Below, piece after piece: positions 33,192-41,242 of a stretch of DNA of 64,000 nt. Position 1 is the stretch's first letter, and each line of letters opens with the position of its first letter. The notes below the pieces were generated by a model. It did no database searches. It was not told the origin of the DNA and saw nothing but the letters and a program-made list of their open reading frames with translations. This DNA comes from Paenibacillus polygoni (GTDB lineage Bacteria > Bacillota > Bacilli > Paenibacillales > Paenibacillaceae): contig NZ_CP127162.1 of NCBI RefSeq assembly GCF_030263935.1, forward strand, positions 324,001 through 388,000, read 5' to 3'. The position numbers were made by a program, and so were the translations under genes.

Positions 33192-33863
33192 ATGAAAAAT
33201 AAAGCAGAGCGACTAAAAGGAACAAAGTCACCAACGGTAAATATTGATGAATCATTAGCACATCGTCTGCCGCCAGGACAGGTGTTGACTGAGAAATTCC
33301 CTATACTGCATGAAGGTGAAGTCCCAGAGTATGATATGAGCACATGGGATCTGCGCGTCTACGGAGCAGTAGAGGAAGAAGTAAGCTTCTCCTACGAAGA
33401 CCTTCTACAATTTCCGATGACAAATACGGTGAGTGATATACACTGTGTTACTCGCTGGTCTAAATTTGATACGGCCTGGGAGGGTATTCGGTTTACTGAC
33501 TTTATGAAGCATTTCAAAATCAAACCGGAAGCAAAATACGTGATGATTCACGCAGATCAAGATTACGAGACGAATCTGCCGATTGAAGCGCTCTTGCGGG
33601 ATGATGTGCTGCTCGCTTTTAAATATGATGGCAAAGATTTAACACCTAAGCATGGCTGGCCGCTGCGCCTGGTGGTTCCTGAGTTTTACTTTTGGAAAAG
33701 TGCCAAGTGGATTCGCGGCTTTGAGTTTATGACAGAAGATCGTCATGGATTCTGGGAACGGAACGGATTTCATAATACAGCTGATCCATTTCAGGAGCAG
33801 CGTTTCTCAGATGAGGAACTGCCGATTCCAGAAGATGAGTGGATGAAGAAGGAGTTTGATTAA
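33192..33863 (+). CDS. Sulfite-oxidase-fold molybdopterin oxidoreductase
   Basis: This is a 223-residue oxidoreductase of the YedY/sulfite oxidase fold. SDIHCVTRWSKFDTAWEGI (Cys85 as molybdenum ligand), the HADQDYETNLPIEAL segment and LTPKHGWPLRLVVPEFYFWKSAKWI mark the molybdopterin site. No signal peptide or twin arginine is present, so it is cytoplasmic. GGGAGGGG nine bases before ATG 33192 defines the start. It lies in a nucleoside uptake and phosphorolysis operon, an unusual place. Its substrate is unknown; a role on purine bases is speculation. Confidence 0.87.
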   Translation: MKNKAERLKGTKSPTVNIDESLAHRLPPGQVLTEKFPILHEGEVPEYDMSTWDLRVYGAVEEEVSFSYEDLLQFPMTNTVSDIHCVTRWSKFDTAWEGIRFTDFMKHFKIKPEAKYVMIHADQDYETNLPIEALLRDDVLLAFKYDGKDLTPKHGWPLRLVVPEFYFWKSAKWIRGFEFMTEDRHGFWERNGFHNTADPFQEQRFSDEELPIPEDEWMKKEFD

Positions 33864-33864
33864 T

Positions 33865-34623
33865 ATGTTACTGCCTATTTTACAGATTCATTCGGAAGAT
33901 ATCCCGCCTTATGCGGTCGTATGTGGAGATCCATTCCGTGCAGAGAAAATTGCAGGTAAGCTGACAGGAGCAAGAGAACTTGCATTCAGCCGGGAATACC
34001 GTACATTTGTGGGCGAGTATGAAGGTGTTTCTCTCGCTGTGGTAAGTCATGGAGTGGGATGCCCAGGAGCAGCAGTCTGCTTTGAAGAACTTATTCGTGC
34101 CGGAGTGACCACCCTGATTCGAGTGGGAACAGCGGGTTCTTATACTGCGGATGTACCTGCAGGCAGCCTTGTGGTAAGTACAGCGGCAATTCGCACAGAT
34201 GGTCTTACAAGACAGCTTGTACCGGATGGTTTCCCTGCGGTAGCAGATCACGAGGTAACGCACGCTTTATATAGCGCTGCAACTGCGATGCAAGGTGTGG
34301 TTCGAAAAGGGATGACCGTCACCGTGGATGCCTTCTTTAACGGAGTTGAGGAAATTCCGCATAAAAAATTCAAACAGGCAGGTGCGCTTGGCGCGGAGAT
34401 GGAAATAGCGGCTCTGTTTGTGATCAGCTCTCTACGAGGCGCGCGGGCGGGAGCGATTGTAGCGATTGACGGTTTTGCCGACCAAGATCTTGCTGCCGAG
34501 TATGATCCGCATACGAATGTGGTGAGTGATGCGGTAGAGCGTGAGATAGAAGCTGCGCTGAAAGCGATGGTAACTCTTGCTCAGCAAGATACGGGTACAG
34601 AAACCAACGATATTCATTCATAG
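33865..34623 (+). CDS. Nucleoside phosphorylase (purine or uridine type)
   Basis: This 252-residue enzyme belongs to the PNP/UDP family, which splits nucleosides with phosphate into base and ribose-1-phosphate. VVCGDPFRAEKIAGKLTGAR (phosphate and ribose site), GVGCPGAAVCFEELIRAG and GTAGSYTADVPAGSLVVS are visible. AGALGAEMEIAALFVI holds the Glu that binds ribose hydroxyls. AAGGAG lies ten bases before ATG 33865, one base after the stop of the oxidoreductase gene. It uses the nucleosides imported by the upstream transporter, giving a complete uptake and salvage operon. Base preference is not certain. Confidence 0.88.
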   Translation: MLLPILQIHSEDIPPYAVVCGDPFRAEKIAGKLTGARELAFSREYRTFVGEYEGVSLAVVSHGVGCPGAAVCFEELIRAGVTTLIRVGTAGSYTADVPAGSLVVSTAAIRTDGLTRQLVPDGFPAVADHEVTHALYSAATAMQGVVRKGMTVTVDAFFNGVEEIPHKKFKQAGALGAEMEIAALFVISSLRGARAGAIVAIDGFADQDLAAEYDPHTNVVSDAVEREIEAALKAMVTLAQQDTGTETNDIHS

Positions 34624-34664
34624 TAGATAAAATCTAGTCCGCAGCGATGGCTTGCTTAGAAGAC

Positions 34665-34710
34665 AAGAGGGGCATTGGAATAAATATAATTCCGATGCCC
34701 CTCTATTTTT
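34665..34710 (+). terminator. Terminator of the nucleoside operon
   Basis: AAGAGGGGCATTGGAAT and ATTCCGATGCCCCTCT pair around seven bases, and ATTTTT follows. Confidence 0.9.
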
Positions 34711-34829
34711 ATTTTACATGAATAAAAATAGTCCGATTTCCCCCTGCGATGGATCGGCCTGTTCCTCGCGGTATGTACCAGCAAGCAAAGCAGCAACGTC
34801 ACAAAGGTATGATTTAAAGATCAGCCATC

Positions 34830-35159
34830 CTACAATTTATCATCTATTTCTTCAATAAAAGAGTTCAGAATCAGGATTTGATCCTCCAGGCTCTTTTTAT
34901 GTTGAAGCAAAATGGCGCTGGTATCTATACTTTCATATTCCAAGTTTATATTTGAGATATTCTCTCTTATTTCTTGAATAGGCATTCCCAGCCTTCTAAA
35001 GCACTTTACAAGTTTCAAAATTTCAATGTCCTTGTCGTCAAATACACGAACACCATTTGCGTTTCTTTTTAATGCAGGTAATAAATTTATTTTTTCATAG
35101 TATCTAATGGAGCTTGCTGGTATCTCAGAATAATCGCTGGCTTGTTGAATAAAATACAT
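34830..35159 (-). CDS. MerR-family regulator of aldehyde or thiol stress (AdhR-like)
   Basis: The 109-residue protein has the MerR helix-turn-helix and wing (ASDYSEIPASSIRYYEKINLLP, NANGVRVFDDKDIEIL) and a dimer helix. It has one Cys near residue 52 (VKCFRRLG), the position used by the aldehyde-sensing subgroup such as AdhR/NmlR. GAGGGG before ATG 35159 decides the start. It is divergent from a DJ-1/PfpI gene whose promoter has the 19-bp spacer typical for MerR control. Bacillus AdhR likewise controls a DJ-1 family gene and alcohol dehydrogenase. Confidence 0.85.
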   Translation of the reverse strand: MYFIQQASDYSEIPASSIRYYEKINLLPALKRNANGVRVFDDKDIEILKLVKCFRRLGMPIQEIRENISNINLEYESIDTSAILLQHKKSLEDQILILNSFIEEIDDKL

Positions 35160-35171
35160 ATTTTTCCCCTC

Positions 35172-35202
35172 TTGACTTAAAGTAAGGTTTAACCAATACA
35201 AT
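35172..35202 (+). promoter_or_regulatory. MerR-type promoter with 19-bp spacer
   Basis: TTGACT (35172-35177) and TACAAT (35197-35202) are separated by 19 bases that hold CTTAAAGTAAGGTTTAA, close to the AdhR-type operator. A long spacer needs DNA twisting by a MerR protein for full activity. Confidence 0.75.
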
Positions 35203-35232
35203 CATCCTATCATATAAACAGGAGGGAACATA

Positions 35233-35922
35233 ATGGCAAATATTTTAGTAGTTGTAACCAATGTATCCAAATACCCAGAATTAGAGCGTGCTACAGGATT
35301 ATGGCTTGGGGAAGCAGTACATTTCGTAGATAAAATGGAGAAGGAAGGACACAAAATTGATTATGTCAGCCCTAACGGAGGCTACACTTCTATCGATCCG
35401 CATAGTTTAGAGAAAGACTCTATGACGGAACTAGACTGGGAATATTACCAAAACAATCAATTCTTAAATAAGTTAGGAACAACTCTCGCTGCAGAAGATA
35501 TTAATCCAGAAGACTATGATGTTATTTACTATACTGGCGGTCACGGCGTGATGTGGGATTACCCTGAGAATGAAAAATTACAGAACATTGCTATGAAAAT
35601 ATATGAGAATGGCGGCATTGTATCTGCTGTGTGCCATGGCTCGATCGGTCTTGTAAACATTAAAAATGAAGCTGGCGAGTATCTAATTGCTAATAAAAAA
35701 GTGACAGGCTTTGCCAATACGGAAGAAAGAGCTATCGAATTAGACAAAGTAGTTCCGTTCTTAACGGAAGATGAACTGGTTAAAAAAGGCGCTAATTATG
35801 TAAAAGGAAATGACTGGGCACCATTCGTTGTAGTTGATGATCATCTGGTGACTGGGCAAAATCCGGCTTCGGGTGGTGAAGTTGCAGAAGAAGTAATTAA
35901 ATTGTTGAATTCAAAACGTTAA
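35233..35922 (+). CDS. DJ-1/PfpI-family protein, Hsp31-like glyoxalase candidate
   Basis: The 229-residue protein has the class I amidotransferase-like fold of DJ-1. The nucleophile elbow AVCHGSIGL carries Cys134 and the adjacent His. DVIYYTGGHGVMWDY and a Glu in the early region (GEAVHF) complete the site of Hsp31-type glyoxalase III enzymes, which turn methylglyoxal into lactate without glutathione. ATG 35233 follows CAGGAGGG. Control through the MerR promoter suggests induction by reactive aldehydes. A hairpin at 36021-36050 may end transcription. Confidence 0.88.
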   Translation: MANILVVVTNVSKYPELERATGLWLGEAVHFVDKMEKEGHKIDYVSPNGGYTSIDPHSLEKDSMTELDWEYYQNNQFLNKLGTTLAAEDINPEDYDVIYYTGGHGVMWDYPENEKLQNIAMKIYENGGIVSAVCHGSIGLVNIKNEAGEYLIANKKVTGFANTEERAIELDKVVPFLTEDELVKKGANYVKGNDWAPFVVVDDHLVTGQNPASGGEVAEEVIKLLNSKR

Positions 35923-35978
35923 TATCCTATTGGTGGTTTCACAGATCACTATTATGGAAGTAACTCTTTGATTGATGA

Positions 35979-36009
35979 ATAACAGGTACCCTATGGGGGT
36001 GCCTGTTAT
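35979..36009. promoter_or_regulatory. CsoR-like palindrome of unknown target
   Basis: ATAACAGGTACCC-TATG-GGGGTGCCTGTTAT is a 13-bp-arm palindrome whose core TACCCTATGGGGGT matches the CsoR boxes before csoR and copA. It lies between the DJ-1 gene and a minus-strand gene, with no clear promoter beside it. Confidence 0.45.
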
Positions 36010-36020
36010 GGCAAAACGAT

Positions 36021-36050
36021 GGTATTGGAGATATATATCCAATGCCTTTT
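36021..36050 (+). terminator. Hairpin with T run after the DJ-1 gene
   Basis: GGTATTGGA and TCCAATGCC pair around AT-rich bases, followed by TTTT on the plus strand. It may end the DJ-1 transcript. Confidence 0.5.
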
Positions 36051-36106
36051 GTCATTTCATTTTATTCAACCCATATCAAGTGGGCCGCGGTGAGTGGATT
36101 GTTTCG

Positions 36107-36781
36107 CTACTCCTTAGGAGGCGGAGTGGTATGATCTATTTTGTAATCTCGATAAGCTCCTGAACCTTTGATTATCGTTGTATCTGCCAATCGAACGTCA
36201 AACTCCCAATGCAAAAGTTGGTTTTCCGGTGTCATCGTAATCGTAGCTGGATGTAATCTCGTATCTAATTTGTGCTGAATCGTCAAAGATGAGGTGATTT
36301 GGACTATCAGCAAAAGGATGATGACAATGAGAGGCATAATATAGTATTTAAATGATAATTTCGATAAGTAAAGAATGAAACCAAGTAATAATACGAATAT
36401 TATAATAGCTTCCATACTCTTAGGAATCACATCTAGCTCCACTTCATCGCCACTAATCGGATACAGCAAGTTAATCCCGTTTCCTAGGTAATCAATAAGA
36501 TGGTGACTCAGAAAAACGGTTACCATACTGGTCCATAACCCTTTTAGCAGATTAATTCTTAACAAAGAGTATAAGAGCAAAGCAAATAACAATCCTATGA
36601 AAGGTATAGTTAGGATACTGTGCAACCATAGATCGCCAAAGAATTTGGTTATATCAGGGGAGATTCCAATGATGCCTCCAGACAGGATGATCATTATTTT
36701 TTCTCTGTTGTTTGTTGGTCTAAAGAAGAGAGTATAAAGATAAGCCCCTATAAGGATATGCATGAACGTATGAATGATCAT
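36107..36781 (-). CDS. YdjM/DUF457-like membrane-bound metal-dependent hydrolase
   Basis: This 224-residue membrane protein begins with the family pattern MIIHTFMHILIGAYLY (His near residue 4 and 8), followed by ILSGGIIGISPDITKFFGDLWLHSI and FLSHHLIDYLG. These His and Asp residues form the putative metal site of the LexA-regulated YdjM/DUF457 group. ATG 36781 is preferred because it starts at this motif; upstream ATG codons extend without reason. Five or six spans are predicted, and the C-terminal 50 residues are extracytoplasmic. No biochemical function is established. Confidence 0.72.
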   Translation of the reverse strand: MIIHTFMHILIGAYLYTLFFRPTNNREKIMIILSGGIIGISPDITKFFGDLWLHSILTIPFIGLLFALLLYSLLRINLLKGLWTSMVTVFLSHHLIDYLGNGINLLYPISGDEVELDVIPKSMEAIIIFVLLLGFILYLSKLSFKYYIMPLIVIILLLIVQITSSLTIQHKLDTRLHPATITMTPENQLLHWEFDVRLADTTIIKGSGAYRDYKIDHTTPPPKE

Positions 36782-36907
36782 ATAAGTACCTCGCATTAGA
36801 TTTTTAATATAGTTAAGCAGCATTGGAACTCGCGATTTTCTATAAATATAGAATAACTTCTATTATATGTAAATAATAATGTATTTCAAATAATCTCTTA
36901 TTCATCA

Positions 36908-36937
36908 TTGACATACCCTATGGGGGTATATTACTAT
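36908..36937 (+). promoter_or_regulatory. csoR promoter with CsoR box in the spacer
   Basis: TTGACA and TACTAT are 18 bases apart, and the spacer contains ATACCCTATGGGGGTAT, the CsoR/RcnR-type palindrome. Bound apo-CsoR would block polymerase, and copper would release it. The gene is therefore autoregulated. Confidence 0.85.
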
Positions 36938-36967
36938 AGCTTTATAGAGACGAAGGAGGTCATGGGA

Positions 36968-37378
36968 ATGGAAGAGTCCAAGGTAGACCATACTCCCAAT
37001 GAAGCATTAACAAATAAGACGGTGGATTGTTGTTCGCCACAAGGGGCTCTTGCAGTCAGCGCATGTCATGATGCTCATTCGCCTCAAGGCAACGACGGAC
37101 CAAGACATAGTCATCACTCGGATGAGATGAAGAACATTCTCACGTCACGGCTCAACCGAATCGAAGGGCAGGTTCGAGGAATTAAGGGTATGATCGAACG
37201 CGATACGTATTGCGACGATGTACTTACACAGATTGCAGCGGTACAATCTGCGCTGAATAGCGTTGGGAAGCTGCTGCTCGAAGGTCATATGAAGAGCTGT
37301 GTTATTGAACGTATCCAGGCTGGAGACTCTGAAGTGATTGATGAACTGCTGGTTACGGTTAAGAAGTTAATGAAGTAA
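36968..37378 (+). CDS. csoR: CsoR, copper-sensing transcriptional repressor
   Basis: The 136-residue protein contains the DUF156 fold: RLNRIEGQVRGIKGMIERDTYCDDVLTQIAAVQ and LLLEGHMKSCV (written as separate parts of residues 61-112). Copper(I) ligands Cys82, His107 and Cys111 are all present. The N-terminal 50 residues are an extension with CC (21-22), Cys33, His34, His37 and a later HSHH, which may bind further metal. AAGGAGG before ATG 36968 sets the start. It lies before copZ and copA, each with its own spacing, and has a CsoR box in its promoter. Confidence 0.92.
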   Translation: MEESKVDHTPNEALTNKTVDCCSPQGALAVSACHDAHSPQGNDGPRHSHHSDEMKNILTSRLNRIEGQVRGIKGMIERDTYCDDVLTQIAAVQSALNSVGKLLLEGHMKSCVIERIQAGDSEVIDELLVTVKKLMK

Positions 37379-37451
37379 TGTATTGTGATTTTTTTATGAT
37401 TAGTCAGTCTAATGTAGAGCTCTACAAACCAACCTTAAGGAGGAAAACATA

Positions 37452-37652
37452 ATGAGTAACGTAACATTGAATGTAAAAGGAATGTCTTGTGGTCACTGTG
37501 TAAAAGCAGTAGAAGGTGCTCTTGAAAGTGTTGGCGCGAAAGGAAATGTGGATCTTGATGCAGGTAAGGTAAGTATCGAATATGACGAGCAAAAAGTGAC
37601 AGTCGATCAAATGAAACAAGCGATTGAAGATCAAGGGTATGACGTAGTTTAA
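37452..37652 (+). CDS. copZ: CopZ copper chaperone
   Basis: This 66-residue heavy-metal-associated domain has GMSCGHC (Cys13, Cys16), the copper(I) site. It shuttles copper in the cytoplasm to CopA and to the CsoR repressor. AAGGAGG precedes the ATG. It is 73 bases after csoR, probably read from the csoR promoter, and closes with a terminator at 37735. Confidence 0.93.
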   Translation: MSNVTLNVKGMSCGHCVKAVEGALESVGAKGNVDLDAGKVSIEYDEQKVTVDQMKQAIEDQGYDVV

Positions 37653-37734
37653 TTGACTTTGAAATTGAACATAGTAAAGAAACGCTCAGGCATCTAATGT
37701 TGAACGTTTCTGCTCTATTTGTATTATCATATAA

Positions 37735-37762
37735 AGAGCAGTCAGATAAAGGCTGCTTTTTT
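37735..37762 (+). terminator. Terminator of copZ
   Basis: AGAGCAG and CTGCTTTTTT form a short stem with an 11-base loop and a T tail. Confidence 0.65.
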
Positions 37763-37774
37763 CACCTCACATAT

Positions 37775-37791
37775 ATACCCCTGTGGGGTAT
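37775..37791. promoter_or_regulatory. CsoR box before copA
   Basis: ATACCCCTGTGGGGTAT is a palindrome matching the CsoR consensus, 17 bases before the copA start. Confidence 0.8.
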
Positions 37792-37808
37792 AAAGGAGAT
37801 GGATCGTA

Positions 37809-40244
37809 ATGAATGAATCGACAGAAGTAAACCGCACGGATAAAAAAACCAAACTGAATATAACAGGTATGACTTGTGCTGCCTGTGCGACCCGAATTGA
37901 GAAAGGGCTGTCGCGCATGGAAGGGGTTAAGGAAGCGAATGTGAATCTGGCGCTGGAACAAGCGTCGGTTACATATGACCCTGCAGCGGTCGGTGTAAAT
38001 GATCTGAAGAATAAAATCGATTCTCTTGGATACGGAACGGCTGTTGAAAGTGTGGATCTAAACATTACGGGAATGACCTGTGCCGCCTGTGCCACTCGAA
38101 TTGAAAAAGGACTCAGCCGAATGCCTGGGGTTACCAAGGCGAATGTGAATTTGGCGCTGGAAACCGCCCATATTGAATATGCTTCCGGTACAGCAAGTTC
38201 ATCTGATTTTGTGAAAAAGGTCGAGCAGCTCGGCTATGGCGCTCTTCCGCAGCAAGCGAAGGAAGATATTGCAGATCTCCGTCAGAAAGAGCTGGAGCGT
38301 AAAAAATGGAAGTGGATCATTTCCGCAATCCTGTCTATCCCATTATTGTGGGCCATGGTAGGTCATTTCTCGTTCACCTCATGGATTTATGTACCTAATC
38401 TGTTTATGAATCCTTGGTTCCAGTGGATTCTTGCAACACCAATCCAGTTTATAATTGGATGGCAATTTTATAGAGGAGCCTATGGTGCTCTTCGCAATAA
38501 GAGTGCAAACATGGATGTTCTTGTCGCTCTCGGAACCTCGGCAGCGTACTTCTACAGCCTTTATTTGAGCATTGTGTGGACAATAGAAGGCGGACATCAT
38601 GGTGCTGAACTGTACTATGAGACAAGTGCCATCCTCATTACGCTCGTTCTTGTTGGGAAATGGTTCGAAAGTGTTGCTAAAGGACGTTCATCTCAGGCCA
38701 TCCGCAGTTTGATGGAGCTGGCGCCAAGAACGGCACTTGTCATACGTGACGGAGAAGAGAAGACGATTCCAGCATCAGAAGTAGTTGCGGGCGATCTATT
38801 TATTGTGAAGCCTGGTGAGAAATTCCCTGTGGATGGAGTCATTGAGAAAGGTTCCTCTTCTGTGGATGAGTCGATGCTCAGCGGGGAGAGTCTTCCTGTT
38901 GATAAGAAACCAGGGGACAACGTATCTGGGGCTACTATTAACAAAAACGGTGCGCTTACTGTTCGGGCCACAAAAGTTGGGTCCGATACAGCCCTTGCTC
39001 AAATTATTAAAGTAGTGGAAGAAGCGCAAGGCTCAAAAGCACCGATTCAGCGGATTGCTGACCTTATTTCTGGTATTTTTGTACCGATTGTCGTAGGTAT
39101 TGCGGTGCTAACCTTTGCAGTCTGGTACTTCTTTGTAGATCAAGGACAGTTTGCAAATGCTCTCGAAAAAGCCATTGCAGTACTCGTTATTGCATGTCCG
39201 TGTGCGCTTGGTCTGGCTACGCCAACTTCTATTATGGCAGGTTCAGGCAGAGCGGCTGAATATGGAATTTTGTTTAAAGGTGGAGAACATCTAGAGCATG
39301 CACAAGAAATCGAAATTGTTGTGCTCGACAAAACAGGAACGGTAACGGAAGGAAAACCGCAATTAACAGATGTTATTACTCGCGATGATCTGGCGGAAGA
39401 GGAACTTCTATCTCTAGTTGCCGCTGCCGAGAACGCTTCGGAACATCCGCTGGCACAGGCGATCGTGCAGGGAGTTGGGGCTAAAGGTATTCGTTTCCCA
39501 GAAGCAGAACATTTTGAGAATATTCCTGGCTACGGGGTAAAAGCTAAGGTTAATGGTCAAGAGCTGCTTATCGGGACACGCCGATTATTAGAAAAGCACC
39601 AAGTTGATAGTAAGATGGCAGACCAAGGTATGAAGCAGCTAGAGGAAAAAGGAAAAACAGCAATGCTGGTGTCTATCAATGGGAAATGGGCAGGAACGGT
39701 TGCTGTCGCTGATACCATTAAACCAACTTCCCGTGCTGCTGTGCAGCGTCTCAAAGAAATGGGTATTGAAGTGGTTATGATGACAGGTGATAACAAGCGG
39801 ACTGCAGAAGCGGTTGCTAAAGAAGCGGGTATTGATCATGTACTGGCTGAAGTGCTTCCCGAAGGCAAAGCGGAAGAAGTGAAAAAACTCCAGCAGACAG
39901 GCAAAAAAGTAGCGATGGCAGGCGACGGCATCAATGATGCCCCGGCCCTCGTTACGGCAGATACAGGTATGGCGATGGGAACAGGTACCGATGTAGCAAT
40001 GGAAGCAGCGGATGTGACGCTGATGCGCGGTGATCTGAACAGCATTCCTGATGCGATTATGATGAGTCGCCGTACGATGGGGAATATTAAACAAAACCTG
40101 TTTTGGGCCCTTGGTTACAATGTCATCGGCATTCCTATTGCCGCGATGGGACTGCTTGCTCCATGGCTTGCGGGAGCAGCAATGGCACTAAGTTCGGTAT
40201 CGGTTGTACTAAATGCACTGCGGTTACAGCGAGTGAAGCTGTAA
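37809..40244 (+). CDS. copA: CopA, copper-exporting P1B-type ATPase
   Basis: This 811-residue ATPase starts with two metal-binding domains, each with GMTCAAC (Cys23 and Cys26 in the first). The channel motif CPCALG is near residue 463, the phosphorylation motif DKTGT at 507, and SEHPLAQA and [18 protein letters not shown] further on. Eight membrane spans are expected. It exports Cu(I) with ATP. A separate CsoR box lies just before it, so copper controls it apart from csoR-copZ. A structured RNA region follows the gene. Confidence 0.94.
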   Translation: MNESTEVNRTDKKTKLNITGMTCAACATRIEKGLSRMEGVKEANVNLALEQASVTYDPAAVGVNDLKNKIDSLGYGTAVESVDLNITGMTCAACATRIEKGLSRMPGVTKANVNLALETAHIEYASGTASSSDFVKKVEQLGYGALPQQAKEDIADLRQKELERKKWKWIISAILSIPLLWAMVGHFSFTSWIYVPNLFMNPWFQWILATPIQFIIGWQFYRGAYGALRNKSANMDVLVALGTSAAYFYSLYLSIVWTIEGGHHGAELYYETSAILITLVLVGKWFESVAKGRSSQAIRSLMELAPRTALVIRDGEEKTIPASEVVAGDLFIVKPGEKFPVDGVIEKGSSSVDESMLSGESLPVDKKPGDNVSGATINKNGALTVRATKVGSDTALAQIIKVVEEAQGSKAPIQRIADLISGIFVPIVVGIAVLTFAVWYFFVDQGQFANALEKAIAVLVIACPCALGLATPTSIMAGSGRAAEYGILFKGGEHLEHAQEIEIVVLDKTGTVTEGKPQLTDVITRDDLAEEELLSLVAAAENASEHPLAQAIVQGVGAKGIRFPEAEHFENIPGYGVKAKVNGQELLIGTRRLLEKHQVDSKMADQGMKQLEEKGKTAMLVSINGKWAGTVAVADTIKPTSRAAVQRLKEMGIEVVMMTGDNKRTAEAVAKEAGIDHVLAEVLPEGKAEEVKKLQQTGKKVAMAGDGINDAPALVTADTGMAMGTGTDVAMEAADVTLMRGDLNSIPDAIMMSRRTMGNIKQNLFWALGYNVIGIPIAAMGLLAPWLAGAAMALSSVSVVLNALRLQRVKL

Positions 40245-40265
40245 GCAAGTAAGACTATAAACTGT

Positions 40266-40420
40266 GTTACTGAGGTAGAGGCTCAGGTGATGATGGAACA
40301 GTGAATAAACTCCAGACCGGGCTTCATTACGCGAAGCTTGATCTTGTAACTGCCTCAGTGGGGTGTTAGAAAAAAAGATATCCTGGCTGGCTTTTGAGCG
40401 AGTCTCAGGATATCTTTTTT
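40266..40420 (+). ncRNA. Unassigned structured RNA and strong terminator
   Basis: The region after copA contains GTTACTGAGG (40266-40275). It can pair locally with CTCAG (40282-40286) or at long distance with GTAAC (40346) or CCTCAGT (40353-40359); these pairings exclude one another. A small hairpin GGCTTC/GAAGCT lies in between. AAAAAAGATATCCTG and CAGGATATCTTTTTT (40371-40420) then form a near-perfect terminator. It does not match a riboswitch class that I recognise. It could be a 3'-end RNA of copA or a leader that controls the UDG-like gene at 40476. Confidence 0.45.
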
Positions 40421-40475
40421 GGTTATAGGATGGTTGAAATAAGAAGTTGTAACAGGAAAGAACGGAGGAGATCCT

Positions 40476-41225
40476 ATGTTGACAGCACAATCCAAATCCT
40501 ATTTATCCTTTATCCGGTCGCTTCCGATCAAGGAGGAGTACTCAAAGCAGGATTTACTAATTGAAGACTTGTTATTGGAGAGGGAAGGGCAACTGGAAAT
40601 GTATTATGCTCCCCATAATGATTACATCAACCCGCTCGCAAAAATAATAATTGTAGGCATTACACCAGGCTGGACGCAGATGGAACGGGCTTATCAAGCG
40701 GCGGTACAATCTTTGCACAGAGGAGAGACAGAGGAAGAAGCATGCAAAGTAGCTAAAATAGCTGCCCGGTTCGCTGGATCCATGCGTACAAATATCATCA
40801 GCATGCTTGAGGAGCTGGGGTTACCCCATTATTTCGGAGTCGAAAAAGCAAGTGACTTATTTGATGCGAAAAGCAATCTTTTACATACAACGTCTTTACT
40901 ACGGTACCCTGTATTTGTCGATAAACAGAACTACAACGGACATTCGCCCTCATTAACGAATCATGAATTTTTGTATAAAAAAGCAGCTGAATCTTTTTCA
41001 CAAGAAATAAATATGCTGAGCGGGCCGCTAATTATCCCGTTAGGAAAGTCAGTTGAGAAGGTGCTGCGTCAGATGATTCATCAAAACATGATTCAAGCGG
41101 GCAATTATTTGTGGGGATTCCCTCATCCTTCCGGTGCAAATGGGCATCGACACAAGCAGTTCGAAACCGCAAAACCTGAAATGATACAAACGCTTCGTCA
41201 GCTGCAAAAAAACATCCTGTCTTGA
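40476..41225 (+). CDS. Uracil-DNA-glycosylase-superfamily protein
   Basis: This 249-residue protein contains IIIVGITPGWTQMERAYQAAV near residue 57 and GFPHPSGANGHRHKQFE near residue 215, at the places of motif 1 and motif 3 of UDG-fold proteins. The GITPG water-activating loop differs from the GQDPYH of family 1 enzymes. Substrate and activity are therefore unsure. GGAGGAG before the ATG fits well. The preceding RNA and terminator end 55 bases upstream of the start. Confidence 0.75.
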   Translation: MLTAQSKSYLSFIRSLPIKEEYSKQDLLIEDLLLEREGQLEMYYAPHNDYINPLAKIIIVGITPGWTQMERAYQAAVQSLHRGETEEEACKVAKIAARFAGSMRTNIISMLEELGLPHYFGVEKASDLFDAKSNLLHTTSLLRYPVFVDKQNYNGHSPSLTNHEFLYKKAAESFSQEINMLSGPLIIPLGKSVEKVLRQMIHQNMIQAGNYLWGFPHPSGANGHRHKQFETAKPEMIQTLRQLQKNILS

Positions 41226-41242
41226 TCGAGCTTAGCCCAAAA

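Noticed and set aside
35972..36163. 63-codon plus-strand frame over the CsoR-like palindrome
   Set aside because: It is explained by palindromes and the 3' end of the opposite gene, and no ribosome site is present.
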